A stretch of DNA of 64,000 nt from Sarcomyxa edulis (GCA_009761415.1 QUOL01000002.1:496001-560000); one strand, 5' to 3'. Counted from the stretch's first letter, positions 27,801 to 38,397 are shown. The notes: generated by a model from the sequence alone, not told the origin. Program-made: numbers and translations.

Positions 27801-28569
27801 GAAGATCCGGTGGTCATCCACGTACTACATGCTTTTCCGTGCATTTTCCTTGCGAAATGTTGGTGATATATTCCACATTGCTCGGACCATATTAACTCGA
27901 GGTTCCTTAGCACGTTCAGACTCTGGTGTACGAAATGGGCCTACAAGAGAAGAACTTGAAGAAACGCGAGAAAATTGATGCATTGCAGCTTGATTCCGAG
28001 GAATGGGGACGTATAGACTCATTCATAGGTCTTCTCGCCGTACGTCGTCTTCTCATCCACGTCAATACTTGACACTGACTGTCTCGACAGCATTCTGAAA
28101 GAGCTCAGCAAGCATTTTCATCGGATCTTCGCTCGACACTCCATCTCGCTATCCCAGCCCTCGAAGCCCTCTCTAAGGCTTGGACCTCACGAGCTGAGCA
28201 ACCGAAGTATTCATTGTTTGCACCTGCCCTTCGAGAGGCTGCATCGAAGATCAACGAGTATTACAACAAAACGAAGAAATCCGATGCTTATGTTATTGCG
28301 ATGTGTACATTTTCTGTTATTCTTTATGACCAGCCTTATTGATAGGTCTTTTGTGACAGTACTTGATCCTCGCAAGAAAGCAGCTCACATCAAGCAGTAC
28401 TGGGACTCCGAGAAACAGGCAGCCGCCATGACAATTGCCGAGAGAGTGGTATGCACTATCTCGGACTTCCGTCTGACTTCTCAGTCGCTTGAACTGATGT
28501 AATGATGAATATAGTTCAAAGCGCGCTATCTGAAGCTGCACACAACCTCTCCGACTACTCCTCTTCCTA

Positions 28570-28573
28570 CCGC
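28570..28573. repeat. Target-site duplication CCGC, left copy of solo LTR
   Basis: CCGC at 28570-28573 is repeated at 30498-30501 immediately after the LTR. Collapsing the two copies restores the hAT reading frame exactly (…ACC GCG AAG…). Confidence 0.8.
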
Positions 28574-30497
28574 TGTGGTGAGGACTGCGGCGCTAGGTGC
28601 GAAATAGTTTCTGCAACCTAACAGTAGTTCGTCCACTAAGGGTTTAGGTGACGTTTGTTTGAGGGGATTTGTACTTGACGGTAATACCTAAATGCTCGAG
28701 GTTTTTATAAGTAAATATAATGGAGAGGTCTAAATGACCTCTGTGAGAATTATAATGCGACGAGAGGAAGCCCTCTCGAATTTAGAGGTAAAGGAACTGG
28801 GAGTGAACGACTTAGCCGATCGGTTTACGGTCGCAGCAATAGTTTGTTCGGATTTGGGAGATTTCAGAAAGGCGATCGGTCGAAGCAATTCGTTAGAAGG
28901 TGAGAAGTGAGCTACTTCTCCTTGTATAGAGTGGGTTTGTTGATTATTTCGTTCGTACAGAGATGGGGGGGGTCTACCCGTAGCTACCGTAATGTATTTT
29001 ACAAGTCCGGTATAAGTATTCCTCGCCTCTTGCGATTAGGGGTTCGCCTTTCCACCCCTCGAGGCCTATTTCCGATAAAGAACGATGCACGCAGCATGAA
29101 CCGGATATTGGTTCCACCGGGGGGATGTCCGTTAAAATTGGTAGAGCGTATTTCGAATGCAGACTTTTCGTTTCCGATCGGTTGTGTCGAAGGGCAACCC
29201 CTTATTGTCGCTATGTCGGTCTTTGGCGAATTTCCTACCGAATCGGCCGCTTTACTGGATCGGTCGATCGGCCAATTCTTGGAATCGGTCGGCTACGAGC
29301 CATAATCCTTTGGGTAGAGACGACAATCGGCCGTTCCTGGAACAGCATGTCGCGTTGAATAGTCTTACACATATGCTTCATCTTGTCTTGATAGATCCAT
29401 AATTTAGAATCGCTTGGTGAATGGGTCAACCGATCGGCCAGTGCAAAGGATTGGTCAGTCGCGCGCTCGAAATCTTAAGCCGGGATAAACTGGTCGGCTG
29501 TTTAATTGGATCGGCCAATCGGCCATGGTATCATCTGCATGGATAAGTTCCGTAACTTGAAATTGCCGAGTGACTAGGTCGGCCGATCGGTCAGCACATA
29601 GGATCGGTCAGTCGCGGGTTCGAATCATTGGATGGAAACGACGATCGGCTACTCCTGGGACAGCATGTCGCGTCGAATGGCATTACACATGCGTGTCATC
29701 TGCACGGATAAGATCCGTAACTTGAAATCGCTGGATGACTAGGTCGGCCGATCGGTCAGTGCATAGGATCGGTCAGTCGCACGTTCGAGTCCTTATACCA
29801 AGATAAGTGTCAGCCGATCGGATGGTGCATATTATCGGTCGGTTGCGCGTTCGAATCCTTAGACCAAGATAAGTGTCGGCCGATCGGTTGGTGCATATTA
29901 TCGGTCGGTTGCGCGTTCGAATCCTTAGACCAAGGTAAGTGTCGGCCGACTTTGTAACCGAACCTTCTACAGAAAGCGATCGCGTTTGGCCTCATTGTCG
30001 GCAGCGATAGCCAGGTCTCGGATCCTTTCGGCGACCGATCGGCTGATAGATAGGGAAGTTCGTCAATTGTGTATCAGGAGTGATAGGCTAGGCCACCAGG
30101 TACGTGTGGGCGCAAGGTACAAGGAGTGATAGGAGCGTGTGTGTGGATTGGGCGATCGGTATTTCCAGAGGAAAATGCGTTTTGGCAGGGAGTTCATGGG
30201 TAACTGTATGACGGACGGGATCTTTTTAGGAGTCGTGGAGTCGTCTATTGGAAACTTCAGTCGTGATTTCTTCTAGACTGTCGTTAATTTTTCTGGTGAC
30301 TGGTTGAACTCTTCATCTGTGGGAATACAGGGGTAATGGCTGAGGAAAGTCGTCAAAGCGTGAACGCAGTACTGAGCGGGTAAGTGAGGGATGGTCTTTC
30401 GGGGAGAAACCTAGATCGGCATGGGGTTAATGTCTTCGTACTCATGAAATGGATAGGAACTAGGATGTCGCAGGCTAGGGATGTTCACATCCTCACA
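28574..30497. mobile_element. Solo LTR (1924 bp) inside the hAT transposase exon
   Basis: Begins TGTGGTGAGGACTGCGGCGC and ends CACATCCTCACA. The giant retrotransposon LTRs begin TGTGATGAGGACTGCGGCGC and end GGCATCCTCACA, and further stretches such as AGGTGACGTTT and GAGGGGATTT are shared, so this is a related family. It is flanked by the direct repeat CCGC (28570-28573 and 30498-30501). No gag or pol lies within, so it is probably the product of LTR-LTR recombination. It carries 66-bp tandem repeats. Confidence 0.85.
29813..29944. repeat. Two tandem 66-bp repeats within the solo LTR
   Basis: The units start at 29813 and 29879, each beginning GCCGATCGG and containing ATTATCGGTCGGTTGCGCG followed by TTCGAATCC; a third partial unit starts at 29945. 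Looser relatives (TCGGCCGATCGGTCAG, GGATCGGTCAGTCGC) extend upstream to about 29430. The repeated GTTCGAATCC resembles a Pol III B box, but no A box partner of the right type was found. Confidence 0.7.
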
Positions 30498-30501
30498 CCG
30501 C
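30498..30501. repeat. Target-site duplication CCGC, right copy of solo LTR
   Basis: Right partner of 28570-28573. It is 4 bp and all G/C, like the GCGC duplication flanking the giant element. Confidence 0.8.
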
Positions 30502-31149
30502 GAAGCCGCCTACTCACGGAATCAAGGCCTTACTACGAGAACTCACGCCGGACTTGGACAACGAAGATGTCTACACATCGCCGCATGCTGATGCTACGCG
30601 CCCCTGGCTTGAAGAATTTCACGAGTATCTCGACACACGTGAAGGCGTGCCAGATCAATTCTCAACAGTCGATTGGTGGGGGGTACGTGGCAAATCTAGA
30701 TGTTCATCAGCAGTCCTTGCAGAATCTAACGGATACATCTATAGCCCAACGCTGCACGGTATCCAACCTGGGGCTCGCTCGCCCGAGATCACCTCTCCAT
30801 CATGGCTTCATCTGTTTCGAGTGAAAGGGCCTTCTCATCGGGTGGTATCACAATCACAAAACGTCGCAACAGGCTCAAAGGTGATGTTGTCGAGGCTTTG
30901 CAATGTCTGAAATGTTTTATAAGGCGTGACCTTCTATTCCGCGAAGCACTTGTCTTTGAACCAGAAGATGAAGTTATCGGTGAAGACGAAGATGGCTGGG
31001 ATTGTTTCTTAGAAGATGAAGAGGATTTGGATGCTGACTGCGAGACCGAGTCTGAATGGGATGACGAAGATGTAGGATCATTGGCATAAAATAGTACTAG
31101 ATAAATTACGGTTCCTTTTCGAATACTAATGTTACACTGTAAAAAAAAA

Positions 31150-31190
31150 ATACCTGTAGGCCCTGGCTCAGGCCGTCTCAGGCCAAAGCT
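31150..31190. repeat. Right subterminal repeats of the hAT element
   Basis: GGCCCTGGCTCAGGCC and CTCAGGCCAAAG here are inverse matches to motifs at 24770-24850 on the left side. The sequence then changes into the CCGTA-rich block. Confidence 0.45.
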
Positions 31191-31195
31191 AGGGC

Positions 31196-31358
31196 TGCCC
31201 GCCGTAGCCGTATAATACGGTTATACGGCTGCCGTATTACGGCGCCGTACCCGTACCGTCAAGCTCGCATATGCGCCTCTTACGGTACGGTATACGGTAC
31301 GGGAATTGGCCGTCAACGCCGTATATGTACGGCCGTATACGGCCGTAAATACGGGTAT
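31196..31358. repeat. Dense CCGTA/TACGG palindromic repeat block
   Basis: About 160 bp packed with CCGTA and TACGG in alternating orientation, including GGCCGTATACGGCC and GTACGGTATACGGTACGG. It is preceded by AGGGCTGCCCG. The arrangement resembles subterminal repeats of another hAT-like terminus truncated by the neighbouring Plavaka element. Its identity is not established. Confidence 0.55.
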
Positions 31359-31360
31359 GG

Positions 31361-31543
31361 TTTCCATGTGCCCTAAACTCTCTTGCTACGCGGCCTCTCT
31401 GCATTCTCGTCCTCACCGGTCCTCAGTGCTCACCACCATCGATCACGTCCCATCGTGTCCACTGTTTACCGTCGCGCAGGCCTTCGCAATCCATTCAGCT
31501 CCTCCAATTTAGAATAGCTACCCACCACAATTTTGTATAGGAC
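31361..31543. other. Spacer between the CCGTA block and the Plavaka element
   Basis: C/T-rich sequence with no supported gene. It may belong to the same truncated element as the CCGTA block. Confidence 0.3.
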
Positions 31544-31560
31544 CGCATCAGCAAACTCTG
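31544..31560. repeat. Candidate left terminal inverted repeat of the Plavaka element
   Basis: 17 bp matching the inverse of 63630-63646 at 16 positions. Subterminal GTAGA/TGTAGA motifs continue inward to about 31750. Confidence 0.45.
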
Positions 31561-31824
31561 ATTTTGGTTGTAGATGACCCAATTATCTTGTAGAATCACC
31601 GTAGAAGTGTATAGAGCTCGTAGTTTGCTATAGGATTTGTGAGTGTCTGCGTAGTGCGACGTAGTGCTACTTAGATCAAGGCAGGCTCTGCATAGACCTC
31701 GATAGTAACCATATTAGGCTACGTAGAACTACGTTTCACGCCTCAAGAATAAGTAGTCTTTTGTATTTGGAGTATCAAGATATTGGACTAATTTGTATGG
31801 GCTGTATACGCAAAAAAAACCCTA

Positions 31825-33175
31825 CTAGATCGCATTGTACTTCTGAAAATATAGAGCATAGAAAAGTTCTTTCGTGAAATACTTATTCAGATGGTGCTCG
31901 GAACTGAAGTCCATGCTGTTCTCCTTTGTCAGTCGTGGATCAGCCTTCGCCCCATGAACAGGTGTAAGATCGACCAATTCTCGTAACTGAGTTAAAGGCA
32001 CGATATCGCCAATAATGGTCTTGTCGACACGCCGGCTGCGCTTCAAGACGTGCAGACCGGTGACGGGGTCTGGATATGGGCCTTTCTGAGTGCGTGAGAT
32101 ACGTGGGTTGAGTTGTGGAACGATGTCGAAGCGTTGGATATAAGTAAGAAAACGGTCTGGTCCAAGAGCTGCAGGCAAAGGACGGCCTTTTCGAGGAACG
32201 ATACGAAAGATAATTCGAAGCTGGCCTACGAGATGCCCTGTCAACAGAATTTATGAGCATGCCGACTCGAGAATGAAGTACTGAGCACTCACCTGCCAAA
32301 CCACTGTGCGGCCACTGCAAAGTTGGATCGGTATTGACAATGACCGGGTCGCAACGTCCGAAGGACCATCCCTTGGGATCGGAGGGGGGGGATGCATTGA
32401 TTGTTGTAGGAGGAAGGATGTTATAAGGCTCGTGATATTCTCTGACCTGGATTCGAACTTTCTTCCACACTTGAAGCAAATCAAACGGTAATTCGCAGTC
32501 ACTAGCTGCAGTACGACGGCCACCCACGGTGAAAACCTTCGTACCACTCTTGCAATGCTGAAGATAGTCTGCGATAGCAGGGCGTAAGTCAGGGATGCCA
32601 TATTTTGCTGCAATTTCGTCCACGGGGAGACTTTTGAACGAAGGATCACGCGTGAGATGGAATGCCGTATTCAGACCAGCAAATGTTCGATATGGGATGG
32701 GAGCACGAGGTTCTTCGCCGCGTAGAAGGCGTTCAGCTTCGAGAAAGTAGTCACATAAGATGCGCGCGGGTCCAGCGAGGGAAGAGACTGGCTGTACGTG
32801 AGCAAGAAGTGCGCTTGTTGAATCGATACAATGGAGTTGATCTCTGTCATCGTATTCATCGTCGGAATCGACGTCGCCATTGTCGGATAGTCGGAAGTCT
32901 ACATGTGCATCAGACATAGATGTCGCAAGATCGAACCGGCGTATCTTATCCAGCCGGTCCAGATACCGACATATCTGGGTTTCGTAGTTCTGATTATTGC
33001 TAGCTCGAGCTGGTTCTTTGATCTCGGTTATGTGTGCATTTTCGGTCCTGTCTGCAGACCATTGGATGGGGGCACCATTTGCACGGATATTGGCGGTGAC
33101 GCTCTGCATGAACTCGAGTTTTGGTATGTACCAATTTTGAATCGGCCGATTTCCCTTTCCTAGACGGGCACGCGC
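31825..33175 (-). pseudogene. Plavaka transposase, 3' part (downstream of the insertion)
   Basis: This is the C-terminal 430 residues or so of the transposase that begins at 59181. The interrupted exon resumes on the minus strand at 33171 (33172-33175 is the duplicated GCGC), runs to 32293, is spliced (intron 32292-32238, GTGAGT…GACAG) and ends at TAG 31827-31825. Visible motifs are RPIQNWYIPKLEFMQSVTA, an acidic stretch (DSDDEYDDRD), DPTLQWPHSGLAG and IIFRIVPRKGRPLP, typical of Plavaka transposases. The frame is open across the repaired junction. It has no promoter of its own here and is presumably not translated separately. Confidence 0.78.
33172..33175. repeat. Target-site duplication GCGC, left copy
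   Basis: GCGC immediately left of the left LTR, repeated at 57264-57267. Removing the element and one copy makes the transposase codons GAT GCG CGT continuous. Confidence 0.8.
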
Positions 33176-34923
33176 TGTGATGAGGACTGCGGCGCTAGGA
33201 GTAGATGTGCTAGACTCCTAACTATAGTTTGCCTCTAGGGGGTAAGGTGACGTTTTCTCGGAGGGGATTTTACGTAGCGAGAAATCCTAATGCCCAGTGA
33301 CTTGTGTTTGGATAATGTGTTCGTAAAACGGTGGTGAGGTGGGTATGAGATGATGAGGTGTAAGGTAAGCTTCGGACTTGTAGGATCGTTCTCGGTAGGC
33401 CGTTTAGAGGCTTCGGACAGCTATTGGTTCGTTCTTGGAAAACCTACGAAGGCCTCGGACAGCTTTCGGAGAGCTGATCGATGCTTCGGACGGCTTATAA
33501 AACGTCTTCGGAGAGCTATCGAGGGCTTCGGACAGCTATAAGTTCGATCTTGGAGAACCTACGAGGGCCTCGGACAGCTTTTGGTGAGCTGACCGATGCT
33601 TTGTATAGCTATAAAACGTCTTCGGAGAGCTATCGAAGGTTTCGGACAGCTCTGAACTGATTTCGGAGAGCTTCGAGGGTTTCGGACAGCTCTGGACTGA
33701 TTTCGGAGAGCTTCCTTTGTTCCGGGAGTGGTACTGCCGACTGAATCAAGTCCTTTTTCTCTTGTTTTGACCGACTCCTGTAATCGTTCCTTGTCTCGGT
33801 TTCAGAAGTATGAGAAAGAGATAGAATTCCTATAGAGAGTAACTGGGTAGTTGGTCGATTCGGGTATGTTCCTCTGGTTCTCGTCCACACTGGTTCTATC
33901 TACCGTTCTCCATGTCCTATCCTACTTTATATATGAATTCCTTCCCTGTCCTTGCCTAATTCTTCACCCCGAGTGCCATCCCAAGGTCCCCGAGATCTCC
34001 AATGATGAAACAGATCCGGTATTGGTTTTGATGTGTCCGAACCTCGCTCAGTGTGAAAGGTTAGGGCCTGAGGTGTTCTCTGAAAGCGTTGCAAGGTGAA
34101 TTTGTGAAGGGATGAAACATGTCCGAGTGAGCAGGATGATGGGGAGCTTCCGATAGATTTTTCCAAGATGCGACGGCCAAAGTTGTCCGAGAAGAGTGAA
34201 TTTGATGTGGGTTGCTAGGCGGAGACCTGTAGTGTCTTTGTTAGCGGGCGATACCTCGCTTACAAGTGCTGTGTCATGTGATAAACACAGAGGGAAGAAT
34301 ATTCCGTAGCACCACTTGGTCAGGGTGGACGGAGGTCTTAACGAGGCGTCCAGATGCATGGAAAGGTGTGAATTGAGATCACAATGTAAAGGGAATATGT
34401 CCGATTTGATAGGAAGAACAGCTCAGGGCAGCAAGCATCACGTTGGCGGTATGTCGACTGGTGGCAATGTTTTGTCGGTGAAGTATCTCTCGATGAGGTC
34501 TTCTAGAGGTGAAAGGGAACCTGCTGAAACGATTTGGGATCTGTCCGAAGGATCTAGGGGGCTGCGGAGAGGTGATCGAGTACATTGGGCCTTCGGTCAG
34601 GTGAAACGACGATAGGGAATTGGGTTCTGGCGGTAGATTTCCTTCGGAGAAGTTGTTCGTGTGTGATTTCAAGTATTCCGAAACGTTCTGAGACGTGACC
34701 GAAGGCGGGTTAGCGTTTGGTGAGTGGATGAAGAGGCCGCTTTCGGGGAGAAACCGTCAAGTAGCGGGTACTTGGTGTCTTTCAGTGTCCGGTCATTCGA
34801 AAAGTAAGTCGTTTGTGGTGATGCCACCAGTATCTCTGTAGTTAGCTATGTCTGAGGAGTCGCATAAGAGTAGGTTGTTGTATAGTTGTCGATTCCTTGG
34901 CTGGGGATGCTGGCATCCTCACA
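33176..34923 (-). repeat. 3' LTR (left) of the giant retrotransposon
   Basis: 1748 bp, starting TGTGATGAGG and ending CATCCTCACA in plus-strand terms. It matches 55516-57263 except T at 33230 against C at 55570, the only difference I saw. It contains internal tandem repeats built on CTTCGGACAGCT and TTCGGAGAGCT. The open frames inside are identical in both LTRs and do not look coding. Confidence 0.93.
33411..33716. repeat. Internal tandem repeats of the LTR (115-bp and 40-b periods)
   Basis: A unit starting CTTCGGACAGCTAT recurs at 33411 and 33526 (115-bp period). A second set, TTTCGGACAGCTCTGRACTG, recurs at 33640 and 33680 (40-bp period). The same blocks are found in the other LTR at +22,340. 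They may be regulatory repeats; no function is visible. Confidence 0.7.
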
Positions 34924-34932
34924 CTTCCTCCT
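34924..34932 (-). other. Polypurine tract of the giant retrotransposon
   Basis: AGGAGGAAG on the minus strand directly abutting the 3' LTR, the expected plus-strand DNA priming site. Confidence 0.7.
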
Positions 34933-35032
34933 AACTTTTAAATATCGACCGTCCCCGGTCGATCATCCGGAGGGCAAACACAACAGCGTGTCCGTGACCG
35001 AAACAGGGCAAGGACGACCGGCCAAGGACCTA

Positions 35033-35038
35033 TAAATT
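35033..35038 (+). promoter_or_regulatory. TATA box of accessory gene I
   Basis: TATAAA 45 bp upstream of the ATG at 35083, oriented antisense to the retrotransposon. Confidence 0.6.
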
Positions 35039-35082
35039 CCAAGGTCAAGACAGCCAGAGCTTTCCTGAAAGCAACAAGCCAA

Positions 35083-36021
35083 ATGGATCCCATAGCAAAA
35101 GAACTCTTCTTTACGCGCTGCCTCGATCTAGACGGGATAGATGGCGATATTACGATGGCAACTTTCCTCGGATACCTGCGTAACAATATCCGTCCCATGG
35201 TTCACCTAGTCGTCAGCTGCATTTTTCAAGATGCTGTAGCAGACGTTCTCCTTCCGGAGTTCTCGGGTCACGGTGTATACACGCTGAGAAGGCACGTTAA
35301 AATCTTGTGCCAGCACATGGTGAGTGCGTGTGTGCCTTTCAGGGGGTCCGTGCTAATTGCGAAGGTTAAGGTATTCATGCTCAGACTTAGATGGGTACTG
35401 AAGGGGAGGTGCATGGACGATACCACGGAGCCGTTTCCCAAGGAAGCAGTGACCGCCGTTTACCAGGTGCAGCGGTGCGTCCACGTCGTAGGGTTTTCCG
35501 GGGATCAGGACGAGTACGAGGCACATAAGATCGACGTTATCTTGTACTTCATAGAAGAATATGCCCGCCGATCGACATTCGGCGTCGCTTTCGATTACAT
35601 CGAGGCGGACCCGCGTGGTCGGTTCCATGTACATGCCGTGTTGAAGAAGCATCCATACAGCGGTCCCAGGGTACATCGAGATGGTACGATTAGTACGGAC
35701 AGGGGCAACGGCCTCGAAGGAGAAGAGAATCCGGCTAACAACGAAGACGAAGGCATATCCGTCATAAGTATTGCAACGGACGACGAGGACGAAGAAATGG
35801 AGGTGGCCGAGATAGAAAGGGCCTTGTCCGGTAAGAATTCTGACACTTTAGCGGTGCGGCAACGAGCTGATCAGAGAGGTACAGTCCAGCCACTCGCGAG
35901 CTTGGCAACACACGGGGCATTTCGCCTGCTTTTGGAGACGTTATCCGAAGAGGAGAGGAACGGTTTGATTGGCGGGGCAGCGATTATCGAACAAGGACTA
36001 AACAATTTGTCGGGGGCATGA
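35083..36021 (+). CDS. Accessory gene I of the antisense cluster, unknown function
   Basis: Exons 35083-35319 and 35371-36021 (295 aa; the 51-nt intron GTGAGT…TTAAG is in frame, so an unspliced 312-aa form is also possible). Exon 1 contains MATFLGYLRNNIRPMVHLVV, the core shared in pattern with neighbouring genes (aromatic/Leu-Leu-Arg, then RP-hydrophobic). Exon 2 has FGVAFDYIEADPRGRFHVHA, similar in pattern to GTALDFDGFES in gene V, an acidic run (DDEDEEMEVAEIE), and the tail FRLLLETLSEEERNGLIGG. No signal peptide or membrane segment is evident. It lies just inside the 3' LTR. No known family was recognised. Confidence 0.65.
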   Translation: MDPIAKELFFTRCLDLDGIDGDITMATFLGYLRNNIRPMVHLVVSCIFQDAVADVLLPEFSGHGVYTLRRHVKILCQHMVSACVPFRGSVLIAKVKVFMLRLRWVLKGRCMDDTTEPFPKEAVTAVYQVQRCVHVVGFSGDQDEYEAHKIDVILYFIEEYARRSTFGVAFDYIEADPRGRFHVHAVLKKHPYSGPRVHRDGTISTDRGNGLEGEENPANNEDEGISVISIATDDEDEEMEVAEIERALSGKNSDTLAVRQRADQRGTVQPLASLATHGAFRLLLETLSEEERNGLIGGAAIIEQGLNNLSGA

Positions 36022-36081
36022 GGCGGCGAGAAGGGGGAAGGGTTCGGAGAGGTGATCGAGGGCATGCAGTTGTCATGTACA

Positions 36082-36087
36082 TATAAA
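36082..36087 (+). promoter_or_regulatory. TATA box of accessory gene II
   Basis: TATAAA 30 bp before the first in-frame ATG (36117) and 51 bp before ATG 36138, which argues for the later start. Confidence 0.55.
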
Positions 36088-36116
36088 CGACGAGTCCTTT
36101 CGTGTTGAAAATCGAA

Positions 36117-36702
36117 ATGCCTGCCCGCAGTATGCAAATGGCTCGCGAGAGACTCTGCGACTACTTCATGACGTTGAACGTCCCGTCCTTCATTCGACCC
36201 GTCTTCTATCCGCACGAGGGCTTCGATGGATTCTTCCGCAAACGCCTTCGTATGATGTTCGGTGTCATCCAGGCAACGCTTCCTCATAGGGTGACAGCAT
36301 TTCCCGATGACACCGACAGTGTTATCGGGCAGTATACGCTGTCGAGGCGGCTTATGCGGTTTTTCGTTGAGAACGTTGTACGGGCTTCCACCGTTTTTCA
36401 GCGGGGGAACGCAGAGATACTAAAAGAATCCTTCTGCGCAGGAACTCATCATTGCATACCGTCAGCGGGCCAGGACCGATGCCAACGCCGCCGAATTTAA
36501 AATTCCTTCAGAGGTATCCCGTATGATGGAGTTCAGTCTTATCGTTTATGACAAGGTCGGATTTCATGGGGACTGGGCCCTCAGCAGCGTCGGTCAGAGG
36601 AGGGAAATGCTTCAGTCACTAAAAGATGAGGCCGACGTTAACGCTTCATTGACTGGCGGGGCAAAGGAGTATCCCGAATTTGAGGACCTGGTGTTCTGGT
36701 AA
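36117..36702 (+). CDS. Accessory gene II of the antisense cluster, unknown function
   Basis: Exon 1 runs from 36117 (or 36138) to 36377 and exon 2 is 36442-36702 (173 or 166 aa). The intron is GTACGG…TGCGCAG. Exon 1 contains HEGFDGFFRKRLRMMFGVIQ, the same pattern as gene III's EGFTNFLRFRLRPMVEIVE. It ends FFVENV, matching the position of intron 1 in the other genes. Exon 2 starts ELIIAYRQRARTDANAAEF and ends EDLVFW. Probably an all-helical small protein; no family was recognised. Confidence 0.6.
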
Positions 36703-37714
36703 GCAGGCGCCGTCGGTCTCGTTCTTTGGGCCCCTCGGAGGGATACTAATAGTCGGAAATTCGCATTTCAGAACGCACGCGTAGCGGGGAAGCTTTCCTG
36801 GATGTGACCGAGGGGGTTTTTGTCGTCGTTGGTACTTTAATGGGTAAACACTCCTTTCGCGTGCTGTGTTCAGAGATCTTGTAGTTTATGGAATGCACTG
36901 TCAGTCCGGAGGGCACAACGGTCTCGGGCAGCCTCCCAACCTCCTTTACAAAGGGTATCGATGTCCGATGATTCCACCCGCTGTGCGCAGACATTTGAAT
37001 CGCGGACAGTTCGTAACTCCGTCAGCGGCTCTTGATAAGAGGAAAGTTCAGAGGGGAGGCGAGTGAGATGAGAACGGAGAGAGGTTATCAATGCTTTCAG
37101 AGCTTTTCTCCTTTACAATTTCGCTATATCGCTCAGTGGCCTGGTCATCATTTCGTTCTTCCGTAGCCTCGCCGTTATACGATGTCAGGATGATCTTCTC
37201 GTCCCGTTCAATAACTCGGCCGGCGCAAGATGCTGTTCTCTTCTTCAAGATGATGCAGTTGCATTTCTACAGCGCTCAAAGCCGACAGCCGTCAAGCGCC
37301 AGTGGCTTCATGAAGTCATGGCCGTTTAGATCGAGGTGGCTTGCGTCCTGATCGTCGTTGTTCTTACGGCGCAGTTGAGACTGTGCGGGTTAATACGTGT
37401 GCGGGTGATGTGACCGCGATCTTGCGAAATCTTTGCGAAGGAACGAGACACGGCGAAGTGTATCAGGTGAGGCAAGGACCTGCGACAATAGTCGAAAAGA
37501 TGGTCCCAGGGTAGCGGCGCGACGTGGCGGCCAGCTCGTGTTCTTTTGCATGTGGCATTCGCAATCGTTCCGTGAGCATCTATACCGAAGAACAGGCGTC
37601 TTTACTGCTTCTGATAAGGCACGGTCCGGAAAATCCAACGGTTAACAGTGGCTGCACGGAGTTCGTTCGGACACCTCTTATCGGTCCGAGACGTCAGTCC
37701 TAAGTCCGATGAGG
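36703..37714. other. Gap in the accessory cluster
   Basis: About 1 kb with no supported gene. Open frames of 60-86 codons on both strands have no shared core motif or TATA-ATG arrangement. It could be a decayed cluster member. Confidence 0.35.
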
Positions 37715-37720
37715 TATAAA
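37715..37720 (+). promoter_or_regulatory. TATA box of accessory gene III
   Basis: TATAAA 44 bp upstream of the ATG at 37764. Confidence 0.6.
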
Positions 37721-37763
37721 GAACGCCAGCTGGCGCAGGGTAGCCATCAATATTCCGGCCAAA

Positions 37764-38359
37764 ATGTCGCATGTCGTTAGTTCATCGTTTACTCAAGCTC
37801 TCCGAGACGAGTTTTTGTCGTATGCCCATCCTCCTGAAGTTCTTGCCGGGGATTTCGCTCCTACCGAGGGCTTTACAAACTTCCTTCGATTCCGCCTCCG
37901 CCCTATGGTGGAGATCGTCGAGCGGGGGTACGCGGCTTATCTTATAACGAGTTCCCCGAGAGACACCGTTGAACCAATCATATGGAGCGAGACGAAAGGC
38001 TGGTTCCGCATCGTGTTGGATCATTTGGTAGGCGTCCGTGGTTCACTCGGTGAGCTTCGGAGTGTTAACCTTACGTCTTCTAGGATGCCATTCTACGGTT
38101 TAGGGATAGGGTGACGGCAATTGGCCGAGGAGACGAGGCCGTGGTTCCGTCAGAAGCGTTGCGCCTCGCAAGCATGGTGCAGCTATTCCTTATCCATCAC
38201 GGAGTTGAGCTCGGGTACGATGAAGATGTACTTGTGAAGAGGAAGGATTTAACGAAGGAGTTCCTTTGGTCTATCGTCCCTGTAATGCACCGAGAGGCAG
38301 TTGCCGTGGAATTTCCGGAGTTCGTGATACGGTTGGCAGGGGAGGGTACGGGCAAGTAG
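37764..38359 (+). CDS. Accessory gene III of the antisense cluster, unknown function
   Basis: Exons 37764-38027 and 38084-38359 (179 aa) are joined by a GTAGGC…TTCTAG intron. Exon 1 has the core EGFTNFLRFRLRPMVEIVER and ends FRIVLDHL. Exon 2 starts DAILRFRDRVTAIGRGDEA, continues VQLFLIHHGVELGYDEDVLV and ends FVIRLAGEGTGK. Length, single intron position and the exon-1 core match genes I, II and IV, suggesting an old tandem duplication. No known domain was recognised. Confidence 0.65.
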
Positions 38360-38397
38360 AAGGGGTGTCCGATAGCTGAATAGCGCGATATTTTTAG

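Larger units (their letters stand above)
25053..31089 (+). pseudogene. hAT transposase with BED zinc finger, split by a solo LTR
   Basis: A 20-exon model stays in phase from ATG 25053 to TAA 31087-31089 if 28574-30501 (solo LTR plus one TSD copy) is skipped, giving about 1030 aa. The N-terminus is Ser/Lys-rich and disordered (exons to 26118). A BED-type finger follows: CKLCP before the 26392 donor, then RRHLQFRH. The catalytic core includes LTCDAWQAGNVDGYFAVTGH and VGYMTCDNAKNNGTMLVEF. The C-terminal hAT dimerisation block, SSVSSERAFSSGGITITKRR, ends in an acidic tail. Exon 18 is split as 28515-28573 and 30502-30682; no other stop or frameshift was found, so the solo LTR appears to be the only lesion. 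The protein would cut and paste the element between its terminal repeats. Confidence 0.82.
24697..31190 (+). mobile_element. hAT-family DNA transposon, interrupted by a solo LTR
   Basis: The element is defined by its hAT transposase gene and by GC-rich subterminal inverted repeats. On the left, 24704-24850 is dense in GGCCGGGCC and GGCCTGAGGC. On the right, 31155-31190 carries GGCCCTGGCTCAGGCC and CTCAGGCCAAAG, which match the left side in inverse orientation. The right terminus runs into a CCGTA-rich block, so the end and an 8-bp target duplication could not be fixed. Without the solo LTR the element is about 4.6 kb. Confidence 0.65.

Noticed and set aside
29813..29944. CRISPR-like array
   Set aside because: Direct 66-bp tandem units without unique spacers, in a fungal LTR.
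33350..34672. Several open frames repeated exactly at 55690-57012
   Set aside because: They lie inside the two LTRs and are duplicated only because the LTRs are. No coding signal.
37048..37351. Possible sixth core-type cargo gene in the gap
   Set aside because: No TATA-ATG arrangement and no exon-1 core pattern in any frame.
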